Positions 24,232 through 31,693 of a stretch of DNA of 64,000 nucleotides are shown in pieces. A program made the translations under genes and the position numbers. Origin of the DNA: Hyphomicrobiales bacterium (GTDB lineage Bacteria > Pseudomonadota > Alphaproteobacteria > Rhizobiales > Rhizobiaceae); NCBI GenBank assembly GCA_900472675.1, contig UCJA01000018.1:1-64000 (forward strand), read 5' to 3'. Position 1 is the stretch's first letter, and every line of letters begins with the position of its first letter. The notes under the pieces are model-generated. The model did not search any database and was not told where the DNA came from. It saw nothing but the letters and a program-made list of their open reading frames with translations.

Positions 24232-24796
24232 GCCCGGGGCCTCTTCTCTGTGTTGCCGCCATCAGTTTCTTCAACGAGCGATGGAAAGCGACGCGCACCG
24301 CTCCCTCGGTGGAACCGATTCGCGCAGCGGCCTCTTTGGTAGAGGCACCCTCAAGCCCGATGGCTCGGACAGCTACCTGTTCGCCAGGGGGCAAGGCGGA
24401 GATTAGTTTTTCAACATCTGCCGGATTGCGTTCAGGATCGAACACCTCAAATGAGAACAAGCCGGCCCACTGCTCCTCGGTCAAATCAACGCGCGTGCGT
24501 GCGTCACGGCCCAAGCGCCGGCTGGCATCAATGATCTTGTAGCGCGTAATTGCGTTCAGCCACGGAAGCAGAGACCGCTTCGTATCCCATTGGTGGCGAC
24601 GGGAATGCACTGCTATGAGCACTTCCTGGACGACATCCTCTGCCTCGTAAAGACTGAAACCCATATATCGCAAATGCGCCTCGACGATCCGCCGCACCGA
24701 AGCGGCGAAAGCCCTGAGAAACGCCTCGTAGGCAGCGCTATCTCCAGTGCGTTCCGCGCGCATCGCTTTCGCCCATCTGTCTTCCCGTGTGTCCAT
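24224..24796 (-). CDS. ECF RNA polymerase sigma factor, SigF type
   Basis: A 190-residue ECF sigma factor. Region 2 runs from about residue 20 to 90 with EAEDVVQEVLIAVHSRRHQWD and WLNAITRYKIIDASRR. Region 4 (residues 125-180) has LPPGEQVAVRAIGLEG and the HTH STKEAAARIGSTEGAVRVAFHR. It forms an operon with the DUF1109 anti-sigma factor. The upstream sequence contains a GTAACA-N16-CGAA element of the type used by SigF sigma factors (24808-24833), which suggests autoregulation. The hydrolase gene at 24956 is divergent and a plausible target. Confidence 0.88.
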   Translation of the reverse strand: MDTREDRWAKAMRAERTGDSAAYEAFLRAFAASVRRIVEAHLRYMGFSLYEAEDVVQEVLIAVHSRRHQWDTKRSLLPWLNAITRYKIIDASRRLGRDARTRVDLTEEQWAGLFSFEVFDPERNPADVEKLISALPPGEQVAVRAIGLEGASTKEAAARIGSTEGAVRVAFHRSLKKLMAATQRRGPGHE

Positions 24797-24807
24797 GCAC
24801 CCATGCT

Positions 24808-24833
24808 TTCGGTTGGACGAAACCCATTGTTAC
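24808..24833 (-). promoter_or_regulatory. candidate SigF-type ECF promoter
   Basis: On the minus strand GTAACA (24833-24828), a 16-base spacer and CGAA (24811-24808) precede the sigma-factor ATG by eleven bases. GTAAC-N16-CGAA resembles the promoters recognised by Caulobacter-type SigF. The closeness to the ATG would give a very short leader, so this is tentative. Confidence 0.35.
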
Positions 24834-24955
24834 GACCTATCGCGAATTTATTCGAATTTACGCGCCGATCACATAGTCGTGACGATGTAAGATTGGGGAA
24901 TTCCCAACGAAAGACTCCTCCGAAGCATGTGCTTTACGATGAAAGGAAGTCCGGA

Positions 24956-25741
24956 ATGATCATGAACAGGCGCACATTTTCCACTGCTATGCTTGCCGGC
25001 GCGGCAGCATCAATGCTTTCAACCAAAGGCATGGCCGCATCGGCGGCCGGCCACCCAGAAAAGGCCCGTAACGTTGTCTTCGTCCATGGGCTATTCGCAG
25101 ATGGTTCCTGCTGGAGCGAAGTGATATCGAGGCTGCAGCCCGAGGGCTTGAACATCACATCCGTGCAGAACCCTCTGACTACTCTCTCGGAATCGGTTGC
25201 TGCTGCGGAGCGAGTACTGGCGCGGCAGGATGGGCCAACAGTATTGGTAGGGCACTCATTTGGGGGACTGATTGTAACTCAGGCCGGCATGCATCCTAAT
25301 GTGTCGGCTCTCGTGTACGTCGCCGCCCGTGCACCCGACGCAAACGAGGATTTTGGCGCTTTGGCAAAAACCTTCCCTACTCCCCCCGCTTCTGCCGGGA
25401 TCGTTTTCGACGGTGAGGAAGGGAGACTTAGCGAGAAGGCATTCCTCGAGGACTTCGCCGGCGACATTCCAACGGCCCGCGCGAAGGTGCTGTATGCAAC
25501 GCAGTATCCGTTCCAGAAGGCGCTACTCTCAGGCAAAGTTATCGAAGCCGCTTGGCGCCACAAGCCCAGCTATTACGCGGTGTCGAGCGAGGACCGCACG
25601 ATCAACCCGGACCTGCAGCGCTTTCTCGCCAAACGCATGGACGCAAAGGCAATCGAATTGAAAGCCAGCCATCTCTCGCTGATCTCGCACCCGGACGAGG
25701 TCGCGGAGCTTATCCTGGAAGCTGCAGGCCAGAAAGCCTAA
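24956..25741 (+). CDS. exported alpha/beta hydrolase
   Basis: A 261-residue secreted alpha/beta-hydrolase. The N-terminus NRRTFSTAMLAGAAASM is a Tat-type signal. NVVFVHGLFADGSCW (oxyanion region), GHSFGG (nucleophile Ser) and EDRTINPDLQRFL plus KASHLSLISHPDEV (acid, His) give the catalytic set. It is a paralogue of 6040-6798. AAAGGAAG precedes the ATG at 24956; a longer frame starting near 24590 overlaps the sigma-factor gene and is rejected. It is divergent from the ECF sigma gene, so it may be part of that stress regulon, but no matching promoter is evident on this strand. Confidence 0.82.
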   Translation: MIMNRRTFSTAMLAGAAASMLSTKGMAASAAGHPEKARNVVFVHGLFADGSCWSEVISRLQPEGLNITSVQNPLTTLSESVAAAERVLARQDGPTVLVGHSFGGLIVTQAGMHPNVSALVYVAARAPDANEDFGALAKTFPTPPASAGIVFDGEEGRLSEKAFLEDFAGDIPTARAKVLYATQYPFQKALLSGKVIEAAWRHKPSYYAVSSEDRTINPDLQRFLAKRMDAKAIELKASHLSLISHPDEVAELILEAAGQKA

Positions 25742-26312
25742 CCCGATCCGCGAAATTCCGACAGTCAGACACCGCTGCGTGACCTCCCCTAAACCTGCGC
25801 TAGTCGTCCAGTGACCTCTTTGCAAAGCGGACGGTTTCTAGGCAACGAGGCAAGCAGCGCAGTCGAGAGAGGACGACAGCCAAGACTGGGGGTGTCGTTC
25901 TTTCTCCGAGCTGTTAGGCAATGAATATATGTGTGCCAGGTTGTTCAGATTTATCTCTCAAGCAATCTAGCTCTTGAACAGATACGAACCCGCGACCCGC
26001 AGACTGCTAATATTCCATCTCGCTGATTATCCATGATAATGTCCTTTACCATGGATATACAAACCGAGTGCCGGACGCACTTAACGACACGGTATTCCAT
26101 GATCGTCGAGTTCGGTAATGCAGCGCCATACAGAATAAAAGCGCTAAGTCGATGTGAGATTCCGATCAGATCGTTCAACCCATCACCGATGACAACACAG
26201 GGCGCCATTGTGTTGCCCGTGGTGAACCGCGTCTGCGGGACGAGCTCTACTCCCAAATCGGCGGGTGGGACGCACCCGCCTGATCTACATTGGCGATATA
26301 TGGCTTTAATGC
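25742..26312. other. intergenic region, no gene recognised
   Basis: About 570 bases between the exported hydrolase and the SDR gene. It contains short frames on both strands (for example 25951-26316 minus and 26033-26344 plus) with no ribosome-binding site and no recognisable family. A third tRNA-T-arm-like relic lies at 25972-26030. Base composition drops to lower GC than its neighbours, which fits decayed or foreign DNA. Confidence 0.5.
25972..26030 (-). repeat. degenerate tRNA-like relic, copy 3
   Basis: Plus strand TCTTGAACAGATACGAACC followed by CGCGACCCGCAGACTGC. On the minus strand this reads GCGGGTCGCGGGTTCGTATC, which looks like the anticodon-arm-to-T-arm part of a tRNA, with the T-stem broken. 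It shares the CTTGAA-N2-GAT-N-CGAACC pattern with the elements at 3090 and 5308. Confidence 0.35.
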
Positions 26313-27092
26313 TCAAGCAGTGGGAACAGTCCCGCCGTCGATGACGTGCTCCGTGCCGGTGATAGACGATGCTCGATCCGATGCAAGGAATGCGATCAGG
26401 TCTGCGACCTCTTCCGGCGCGGCTGGCCGTCCCAGCGGTATGCCGCCGAGCGAGTTCATGATCACCTGCACCGCGTCGTCGTAGCTGATACCGGCTTGAT
26501 CGGCAATGCGCTGGGCCAGGCCATTGGATCCTGGGCTTGCGATCCAGCCGGGAGAGACGCGAACCACTCTTACGCCCTTAGGAGAAACCTCCTTGGAGAT
26601 GCTTTTGCTGTAGGTGTTGAGAGCCGCTTTGGCCGAGGCGTAACCGGTCGTTGCTTCCGGGAGCGGCAGGTTTCTCTGGATCGAGGTGACGTGGATGACG
26701 ACACCGCTTCCCTGAGCGACCATACCAGGGATCAGAGCACGATCGAGCCGGACCGCCGGGAAGAAGTTAAGGTTGAACTCCTTGTCCCACTCCTCGTCCG
26801 TGAGCACAGCATAGCCGCCTGAAGGTGCCGAAGAACCGCCCAGCACGTTCACAAGAATATCGAGGCCGCCGAGTTCTCGCTGCACCGCGTCAACGACGGT
26901 TTGAACCCCCGTCGGGGTGGTCAGGTCGGCTTCAACGAATGCCGCACCGGAGAAATCTGCCGGCTTGGTGCGAGCGCTGGTCAGCACACGGGCGCCAAGT
27001 TCCTTGAAGAGTGCTACGGTTTCAGCGCCGGCGCCCGAAGTGCCGCCGGTAATCAGGGCGCGACGGCCCTGCAATGTGAGGAACTGCGTCAT
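26313..27092 (-). CDS. SDR family oxidoreductase
   Basis: A 259-residue SDR. The cofactor motif is TGGTSGAGAETVA (residues 16-28), DLTTP follows, and NVLGGSSAP replaces the usual NNAG. Ser in HVTSIQRNLPLP, the Tyr-Lys pair in YASAK and ITGTEHVIDGG complete it. The NVLGG variant marks a distinct SDR branch often paired with NTF2-like or EthD-like proteins. Its ATG overlaps the stop of the NTF2-like gene by four bases, so the two are translated together. A divergent LysR gene (27557) is the probable regulator. Confidence 0.86.
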   Translation of the reverse strand: MTQFLTLQGRRALITGGTSGAGAETVALFKELGARVLTSARTKPADFSGAAFVEADLTTPTGVQTVVDAVQRELGGLDILVNVLGGSSAPSGGYAVLTDEEWDKEFNLNFFPAVRLDRALIPGMVAQGSGVVIHVTSIQRNLPLPEATTGYASAKAALNTYSKSISKEVSPKGVRVVRVSPGWIASPGSNGLAQRIADQAGISYDDAVQVIMNSLGGIPLGRPAAPEEVADLIAFLASDRASSITGTEHVIDGGTVPTA

Positions 27093-27418
27093 ACCGTGAT
27101 CTCCAGTTCGGCGACCTTGTCGCCCGCGAGAACGAAGAAGAACCGCAGGTCGATGGGGCTTCCGGGGAAGTCACCGACGGCGTGGGCCGTCACAAGGGTC
27201 CTGCCGCCTTCATTGGTAATCAGAAAGGGCTCGACCGTGTAGCTGTATTGCTGGCCCTCGTCAGCCATCCACGCGCGAATGGCATCACGGCCTCTATGGG
27301 TCTCGCCCTTGTCCTTGACGATGCCATTTTCGGTAAACGCGGCCGCCACAGTTTCGGGCCCTCCATCGCGGTCAGCATCGAAATAGGCTTTGATGCCCTT
27401 GGGTAGCGTTATCGTCAT
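27089..27418 (-). CDS. nuclear transport factor 2 (SnoaL-like) family protein
   Basis: A 109-residue alpha+beta-barrel protein of the NTF2 superfamily. Residues 1-50 read IKAYFDADRDGGPETVAAAFTENGIVKD, the typical N-terminal helices, followed by THRGRDAIRAWM. The strands FLITNEGGRTLVTAHAVG and IDLRFFFVLAGDKVAELEI form the sheet. Members act as small isomerases, cyclases or hydrolases, or have no enzyme activity. It forms a two-gene operon with the SDR, which probably acts on the same ligand. Confidence 0.82.
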   Translation of the reverse strand: MTITLPKGIKAYFDADRDGGPETVAAAFTENGIVKDKGETHRGRDAIRAWMADEGQQYSYTVEPFLITNEGGRTLVTAHAVGDFPGSPIDLRFFFVLAGDKVAELEITV

Positions 27419-27556
27419 CTGTGTCCTCCAATCATGTTTCCAGCCTTTACCGAGTGGAACTTCGACCCTCTTGCGGCCGACAAGGTCAATCTAAGGCCAG
27501 TTGATTGACATGATAACTGGGACAAAGCAGGATGAGGAATTGCGAAAAGAGGGACA

Positions 27557-28453
27557 ATGTCGCGATCTGTTCTTACTGACCTCGATGCTGTTCTGAGCAT
27601 AGCTCGGCTGGGCTCTTTCCGAGCCGCTGCGCTTGAACTCGGCATGTCTACGACCGCACTGAGCAACGCCATCGCGAAGCTTGAGGAGCGCTTGGGCATT
27701 CGCCTGTTCAACCGGACAACACGTAGCGTTTCGCTGACTGATGGGGGAAAGACCTTTGTCGAGCGCATTGGACCGGCAATGACCGACATCCACGATGCCA
27801 TGCTTGCGGCTCAATCGCTTCAGGATACTCCGACAGGCACATTGCGCATCAACGCATTTGCGTCGGCAGCCCGAGAGGTGATGGAACCGCTCATCCTGAC
27901 GTTCATGCGGCGTTACCCACAAGTCCATGTTGATTTGGTCACGGAGGGTAAACTCGTCGACATCGTCGCGGCAGGGTTCGACCTCGGCCTGAGGACCGTT
28001 GATCTCGTTCCCAACGACATGATCGCTCTGCCACTCGGTCTCGATCGTAGCAATGCCGTCGTCGCGTCGCCGGATTTCTTGCGCACTCACGGCACGCCAA
28101 CCGAACCAGCCGACCTTCATCGGTTCCGCTGCATTCGTGCCCGGCTTCCCAATAATGCCTTGTTTCGATGGCGGTTCGAGAAGGACGGGAATGCCACGCA
28201 GATCGATGTACAAGGCTCGATCACGCTGGACGAGCCAAGTCTTGTTAGGATAGCGGCTTACAACGGCGTTGGAATTGGATATGTCATGGAAGCGGATGTG
28301 CGCGATGACATTGCGGCTGGTCGATTGGTGCGCATTCTCGAGGACTGGACCCCTTCCCTGGCACCGCTCGCACTGTACTACCCTGGTAGAAAAAATCCAC
28401 CGGCCGCCTTCAGTGCGTTCATTCAGGCTGCGCGAGAATTTTCCCATCGGTAG
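27557..28453 (+). CDS. LysR family transcriptional regulator
   Basis: A 298-residue LysR-type regulator of the DhcR/AaeR-like group. DLDAVLSIARLGSFRAAALEL is the N-terminal HTH, followed by TTALSNAIAKLEERLGIRLFNRTTRSVSLT. The effector domain starts near residue 92 (GTLRINAFASAAREVM). GAGGG precedes the ATG. It is divergent from the SDR/NTF2 operon across 138 bases and is its most likely regulator. Confidence 0.88.
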   Translation: MSRSVLTDLDAVLSIARLGSFRAAALELGMSTTALSNAIAKLEERLGIRLFNRTTRSVSLTDGGKTFVERIGPAMTDIHDAMLAAQSLQDTPTGTLRINAFASAAREVMEPLILTFMRRYPQVHVDLVTEGKLVDIVAAGFDLGLRTVDLVPNDMIALPLGLDRSNAVVASPDFLRTHGTPTEPADLHRFRCIRARLPNNALFRWRFEKDGNATQIDVQGSITLDEPSLVRIAAYNGVGIGYVMEADVRDDIAAGRLVRILEDWTPSLAPLALYYPGRKNPPAAFSAFIQAAREFSHR

Positions 28454-28811
28454 TCGTCCGGCGAATATCGACGACATCGTCGTTACGCACCAACATAATT
28501 TGACGTCCGTGTGTGGTTGTGAAATTTTGCCCGGAAAACGACCGGAATCGGAACATCAAACTGTTCGGAATCTAAAGCCGCATAATCGCATCATGGAGAT
28601 TGAGAGTAATGCGTTGGCTCCCGGGTTCAGCCCAAAGCGCTCAATGTCGGCCGGACGAGGACGCGCAGCTTCGCGCCCTCATCTCAGCCACTGAGCACGA
28701 TCTCGACACCTGCCACTTCGTCATCCAGCTTTGAGCCGCTGCCACTTAAGTTGTCGAGAGCGGTCCCAAATCTGATGCTATTCGAGATCCCCTACGCCAT
28801 CGTGCTAGCTG
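28454..28811. other. intergenic region, no gene recognised
   Basis: About 360 bases between the LysR stop and the DUF1330 stop. No frame here has a ribosome-binding site or a motif I recognise. It must contain the transcription ends of both convergent genes, but I see no strong hairpin with a T-tract. Confidence 0.5.
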
Positions 28812-29099
28812 CTACTCACCAACGACAATGAGGCCGTTGGAGGTTGCTGCCGTCTGTCGCATCGCTTTCAGCGGCTGATAATCCGGCGCGTCGTAAAAGT
28901 CACGAACGGCTTGACGGTTCGGAAACTCCAGCACGACAAGCCACGTCGGGGACCATTGTCCCTCAACGATTTCAGGATGAAGCTCCTTAACGAGTGGTTT
29001 GCCACCAAACCGCCCCGCCAAGGCGATCACTGCTCCCTCGTAATGGGTCATTGCGGGTAGATCATGGACAGTGAGATCGATCAGGACTAGGGCGGTCAT
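28812..29099 (-). CDS. DUF1330 domain-containing protein
   Basis: A 95-residue ferredoxin-like alpha+beta protein. LVLIDLTVHDLPAMTHYEGAV, FGGKPLVKELHPEIVEGQW and WLVVLEFPNRQAVRDFYDAPD are the characteristic DUF1330 segments (W-x-P-T-W/VLEFP/FYDSPEY). Members are small dimeric proteins related to EthD and antibiotic monooxygenases; the reaction is unknown. It lies 80 bases downstream of the MDR oxidoreductase gene on the same strand and is likely in its operon, under the TetR at 30338. Confidence 0.85.
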   Translation of the reverse strand: MTALVLIDLTVHDLPAMTHYEGAVIALAGRFGGKPLVKELHPEIVEGQWSPTWLVVLEFPNRQAVRDFYDAPDYQPLKAMRQTAATSNGLIVVGE

Positions 29100-29179
29100 G
29101 GTGTCGTGCCTTAGATTGAGGATTGCGGCGAGGCCGCTCCATTGACAGGGTCATTAGCCGGGCGGCGATATCGACGCGA

Positions 29180-30148
29180 TCAGGCAGCGGTGAAGTCGAG
29201 GATTACCTTGCCGCCGCGTTCGGCATGAATAGCCGCCTCGACAATAGCCGACGGCGGATAGACGCCGCTGATCGGGGTATGCAGGTCGCCACTGACGACA
29301 AGCGGCAGGACTTCTTTGACGGCGGCGGGTGCTGCTGCGGCCGAGTCCGGGTTGCCAAGGAAGAAGCCGTGGACGGTAACCTGTTTGAAGATTGGCGACC
29401 AGGCCGGGATCGACATCGTCGCGCTACCGAGAATGGAATAAGCTACCACTGCCGCGCGAGGCGAGACGATAGTGGCTAGCAGTCCAATCGCCTCACCGCC
29501 GATCGCATCAATTCCCAGGCCGATGCGGCCGCCGTCGACCGCTTGTTCGGCTTCAGCCGCGGTGTTGTCGCCGGCGACCAGTACCACATCGGCACCCGCT
29601 CCCTTCAATTCATCGACAAGCTCGGGGCGACGAACAATATTGAGCGTCTTCAGGCCGCGAGCTTTGGCCACACCGATCACTGCACGGCCGACTCCCGAGT
29701 TGGCGGCATTCTGGACCACCCACTCTCCAGGTTCGAGACTGGTATATTCGCTAAGCAACAGTGCCGCCGTCGGCGGATTGATCCCCAGCATCGACAGCTG
29801 GTGCAGGTCGGCATCGGGCAGAGCAAACAAACCCTCGGCGGCAATGGTCACCCGTTCGCGCCATAGCCATGTGAAGATCGGAAGAAGCACGCGGTCACCA
29901 ATAGAAAGATGGTCTACGTCCGTGCCCATACCGATCACGCGGCCGACGCCCTCGTTGCCCACGGGTCCTGGCGCAGATGGCAGAACGGGGAAGCCGCCCT
30001 TGATGACATATAGGTCGTGGGGATTGAGCGGGGACGCCTCGAGCTGAACGAGCACCTCGTTCGAGCCAGGAGCTGCTGGCTCAGGGAAGTCGGCAAAGCG
30101 CAGCACGTCGCGGGGCTCGCCGAAGGCGGAAATCTGGATAGCTTTCAT
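29180..30148 (-). CDS. zinc-type/MDR family oxidoreductase (2-enoyl thioester reductase/quinone oxidoreductase group)
   Basis: A 322-residue medium-chain dehydrogenase/reductase. The N-terminal GroES-like part has SPLNPHDLYVIKGGFP and GPVGNEGVGRVIGMG, and the nucleotide-binding VVQNAANSGVGRAVIGVA gives the AxxGxxG pattern. There are no zinc-ligand cysteines, and the NPHDLYVIKG motif is shared with enoyl-thioester reductases of the Etr1/MECR type, so NADPH-dependent reduction of an enoyl or quinone substrate is expected. The ATG at 30148 has AAGGAG upstream. The TGGAG-type palindromes at 30189-30216 and 30255-30270 lie between it and TetR. Confidence 0.85.
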   Translation of the reverse strand: MKAIQISAFGEPRDVLRFADFPEPAAPGSNEVLVQLEASPLNPHDLYVIKGGFPVLPSAPGPVGNEGVGRVIGMGTDVDHLSIGDRVLLPIFTWLWRERVTIAAEGLFALPDADLHQLSMLGINPPTAALLLSEYTSLEPGEWVVQNAANSGVGRAVIGVAKARGLKTLNIVRRPELVDELKGAGADVVLVAGDNTAAEAEQAVDGGRIGLGIDAIGGEAIGLLATIVSPRAAVVAYSILGSATMSIPAWSPIFKQVTVHGFFLGNPDSAAAAPAAVKEVLPLVVSGDLHTPISGVYPPSAIVEAAIHAERGGKVILDFTAA

Positions 30149-30188
30149 CAGGGTCTCCTTGGTCATACGGTCAGTCGGTATCGAAGCA

Positions 30189-30216
30189 TATTTATGGAGT
30201 CGCTACTCCATAAATA
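30189..30216. promoter_or_regulatory. TetR operator, TGGAG-N6-CTCCA family, site 1
   Basis: Perfect 11-base inverted repeat with arms TATTTATGGAG and CTCCATAAATA around TCGCTA. It lies in the 189-base divergent space between the MDR gene and the TetR gene. It is the best-conserved member of a six-site family in 30.2-31.7 kb. Confidence 0.75.
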
Positions 30217-30254
30217 GTCCATGAACCGCTATCGTGCTTCAGTCAACATAAAAG

Positions 30255-30270
30255 TGGAGCTATCGCTACA
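30255..30270. promoter_or_regulatory. TetR operator, TGGAG-N6-CTCCA family, site 2
   Basis: TGGAG-CTATCG-CTACA, a weaker member of the family with one mismatch in the right half-site, 38 bases... about 66 bases (centre to centre 60) from site 1 and 68 bases upstream of the TetR start. Confidence 0.55.
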
Positions 30271-30337
30271 ATTATGGTAGGTGCGGTGCAGGCGGAGAGA
30301 CCAAGCCGTTATGCTGACAGCGAGGAAGGGACTAACA

Positions 30338-30967
30338 ATGATGATCAAGGGCGAGGGCCAAGCGTCGAAAGCGCGTGGACGGCCGCGGCTGTTCGACCGG
30401 ACAGCGGCGCTTAACCAGGCGATGCGCGTATTCTGGGACAGGGGCTACGAGGGAGCGACCTTCGACGAACTGATCGCCGTGATGGGCCTCAGCCCCTCGA
30501 GCTTCTACAACGCTTTTGGCAGCAAGGAGGCCCTCTACCGGGAAGCGGTCGGTGCATATCTTACCGGACCAGGCGGCTTCTTCCCTAAGGCTTTGGCCGG
30601 GGCGGGGCCGGCGAAGGATGCGTTCTCGCGGCTAATGATGGCTACGGCGGAAGCCTACACTGACGAAGTGGGGCCTGCTGGATGCATGATCTCCTTGGCC
30701 GGGCTGCACGACGCCCCGGACCGCGCAGACTTGCGAGACTTCATGCGTGAGGTTAGAGAGAGGTCGCGCACATTGATGATAGAGCGACTGAACGAGGGTG
30801 TCCGAAACGGCGACCTGTCAGAAGGGATTGACGTCGCCCAGATCGCCGAGTTTTTTGAAACAGTGTCGAGAGGCATGGCTGTCCGTGCGCGTGACGGCGC
30901 CGATCGCAGGACACTTGAAAAGATCGGCGTCATGGCGCTCGACGCTTGGCCGGGCGTGCGCGCCTAG
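30338..30967 (+). CDS. TetR family transcriptional regulator
   Basis: A 209-residue TetR regulator of the AcrR-like group. KARGRPRLFDRTAALNQAMR leads into the HTH TFDELIAVMGLSPSSFYNAF. A cysteine lies in GPAGCMISLAGLH, the same position as in the TetR at 20435-21046. The ATG at 30338 has AGGAAGGG upstream; an in-frame start at 30281 is not used because it lies close to the operator. It is divergent from the MDR/DUF1330 genes, and its stop overlaps the stop of the convergent tautomerase gene by four bases. Six related palindromes around it suggest that it controls at least three nearby transcription units. Confidence 0.88.
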   Translation: MMIKGEGQASKARGRPRLFDRTAALNQAMRVFWDRGYEGATFDELIAVMGLSPSSFYNAFGSKEALYREAVGAYLTGPGGFFPKALAGAGPAKDAFSRLMMATAEAYTDEVGPAGCMISLAGLHDAPDRADLRDFMREVRERSRTLMIERLNEGVRNGDLSEGIDVAQIAEFFETVSRGMAVRARDGADRRTLEKIGVMALDAWPGVRA

Positions 30968-31359
30968 TCGTCGCCCTTGTCAACCGCACTGAAACCTCGC
31001 CCGAACGAAAAGTTTTCCGAGGGCAATGGAATGAGGGTCACGAACACATCGTCCGGCCTGATGCCGACATTGTCGTGGAGTCGCTGGACGATCTCCTTTA
31101 GTAGCACTCGCTTTTGAGACATCGGACGGGACGCCGGGATGTGAACGGAGATGACAATCGCACCCGTTGAGCGTTCCACATTCCCGTAGTTAGGATGCAG
31201 GAACATGTAGCCTTCGGCGTGCTCGTTGATCACGACGAACTCATCTTCCGGGGGCAGACCAAAGCTGTCCTGAAGAGAGTGTGCGAGCGATTCTGCAATT
31301 GCCTTACGCTGATCAAGGGAAAACAGATCCTTGGGGACGTGAACGTTGAAAAACGGCAT
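30964..31359 (-). CDS. tautomerase family protein (4-oxalocrotonate tautomerase-like, double-length)
   Basis: A 131-residue tautomerase-superfamily protein. It starts MPFFNVHVP, so Met removal would expose Pro1, the catalytic base. Two beta-alpha-beta halves follow: FSLDQRKAIAESLAHSLQ and later ASRPMSQKRVLLKEIVQRL, consistent with a fused trimer-type (cis-CaaD/MSAD-like) arrangement. Members act as tautomerases, dehalogenases or decarboxylases on small acids. GAGGAT precedes the ATG at 31359; a longer frame exists but has no site. Two TGGAG-type operators (31405-31420 and 31462-31477) lie just upstream of its start, so TetR 30338 probably represses it. Confidence 0.84.
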   Translation of the reverse strand: MPFFNVHVPKDLFSLDQRKAIAESLAHSLQDSFGLPPEDEFVVINEHAEGYMFLHPNYGNVERSTGAIVISVHIPASRPMSQKRVLLKEIVQRLHDNVGIRPDDVFVTLIPLPSENFSFGRGFSAVDKGDD

Positions 31360-31404
31360 GACATGATCCTCATTCGTCGCATTCACAGGGGCGTGACGCA
31401 TAAC

Positions 31405-31420
31405 TGGAGTTATTGCTCCA
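31405..31420. promoter_or_regulatory. TetR operator, TGGAG-N6-CTCCA family, site 3
   Basis: TGGAG-TTATTG-CTCCA, 46 bases upstream of the tautomerase start codon. Confidence 0.7.
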
Positions 31421-31461
31421 AATTTCTTTGCTCGCAATTTGCCTGCGCGTCAACTAGTTAT

Positions 31462-31477
31462 TGGAGCCAGGCCTCCA
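31462..31477. promoter_or_regulatory. TetR operator, TGGAG-N6-CTCCA family, site 4
   Basis: TGGAG-CCAGGC-CTCCA, 57 bases beyond site 3, so on the same helical face region as it. It is in the divergent space between the tautomerase and the MDR gene at 31694. Confidence 0.65.
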
Positions 31478-31586
31478 GACAAATTCCGGCAGGAGCCCTT
31501 GTGGCGGAAATCCATAGGGCAGGTGTAGCAATCGGTCACAGCTCTGTGAGGTGTGGGGCGCGGAAAGCGGCTAGGGCGGCACCGTC

Positions 31587-31620
31587 AACACAATACGGAG
31601 CCATTCCTCCATATTGTGTT
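31587..31620. promoter_or_regulatory. TetR operator, TGGAG-N6-CTCCA family, site 5 (long dyad)
   Basis: Arms of 14 bases, AACACAATACGGAG and CTCCATATTGTGTT, around CCATTC with one mismatch. The core is CGGAG-N6-CTCCA. It lies 74 bases upstream of the MDR start at 31694. The extra AACACAATA arms are not present at the other sites. Confidence 0.65.
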
Positions 31621-31651
31621 GACACAAGTCGGAACGTCTCTTAGGGATATT

Positions 31652-31667
31652 TGGAGCAATCGCTCCT
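31652..31667. promoter_or_regulatory. TetR operator, TGGAG-N6-CTCCA family, site 6
   Basis: TGGAG-CAATCG-CTCCT, 27 bases upstream of the MDR ATG at 31694, with AT-rich flanks (TATTTGGAG and CTCCTTAAAT) like site 1. Confidence 0.65.
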
Positions 31668-31693
31668 TAAATCCGTACGCATGGAGATATTTG

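Noticed and set aside
25951..26344. Overlapping frames on both strands suggesting a gene
   Set aside because: No ribosome-binding site, no motif and low-GC intergenic composition. Kept as empty intergenic space.
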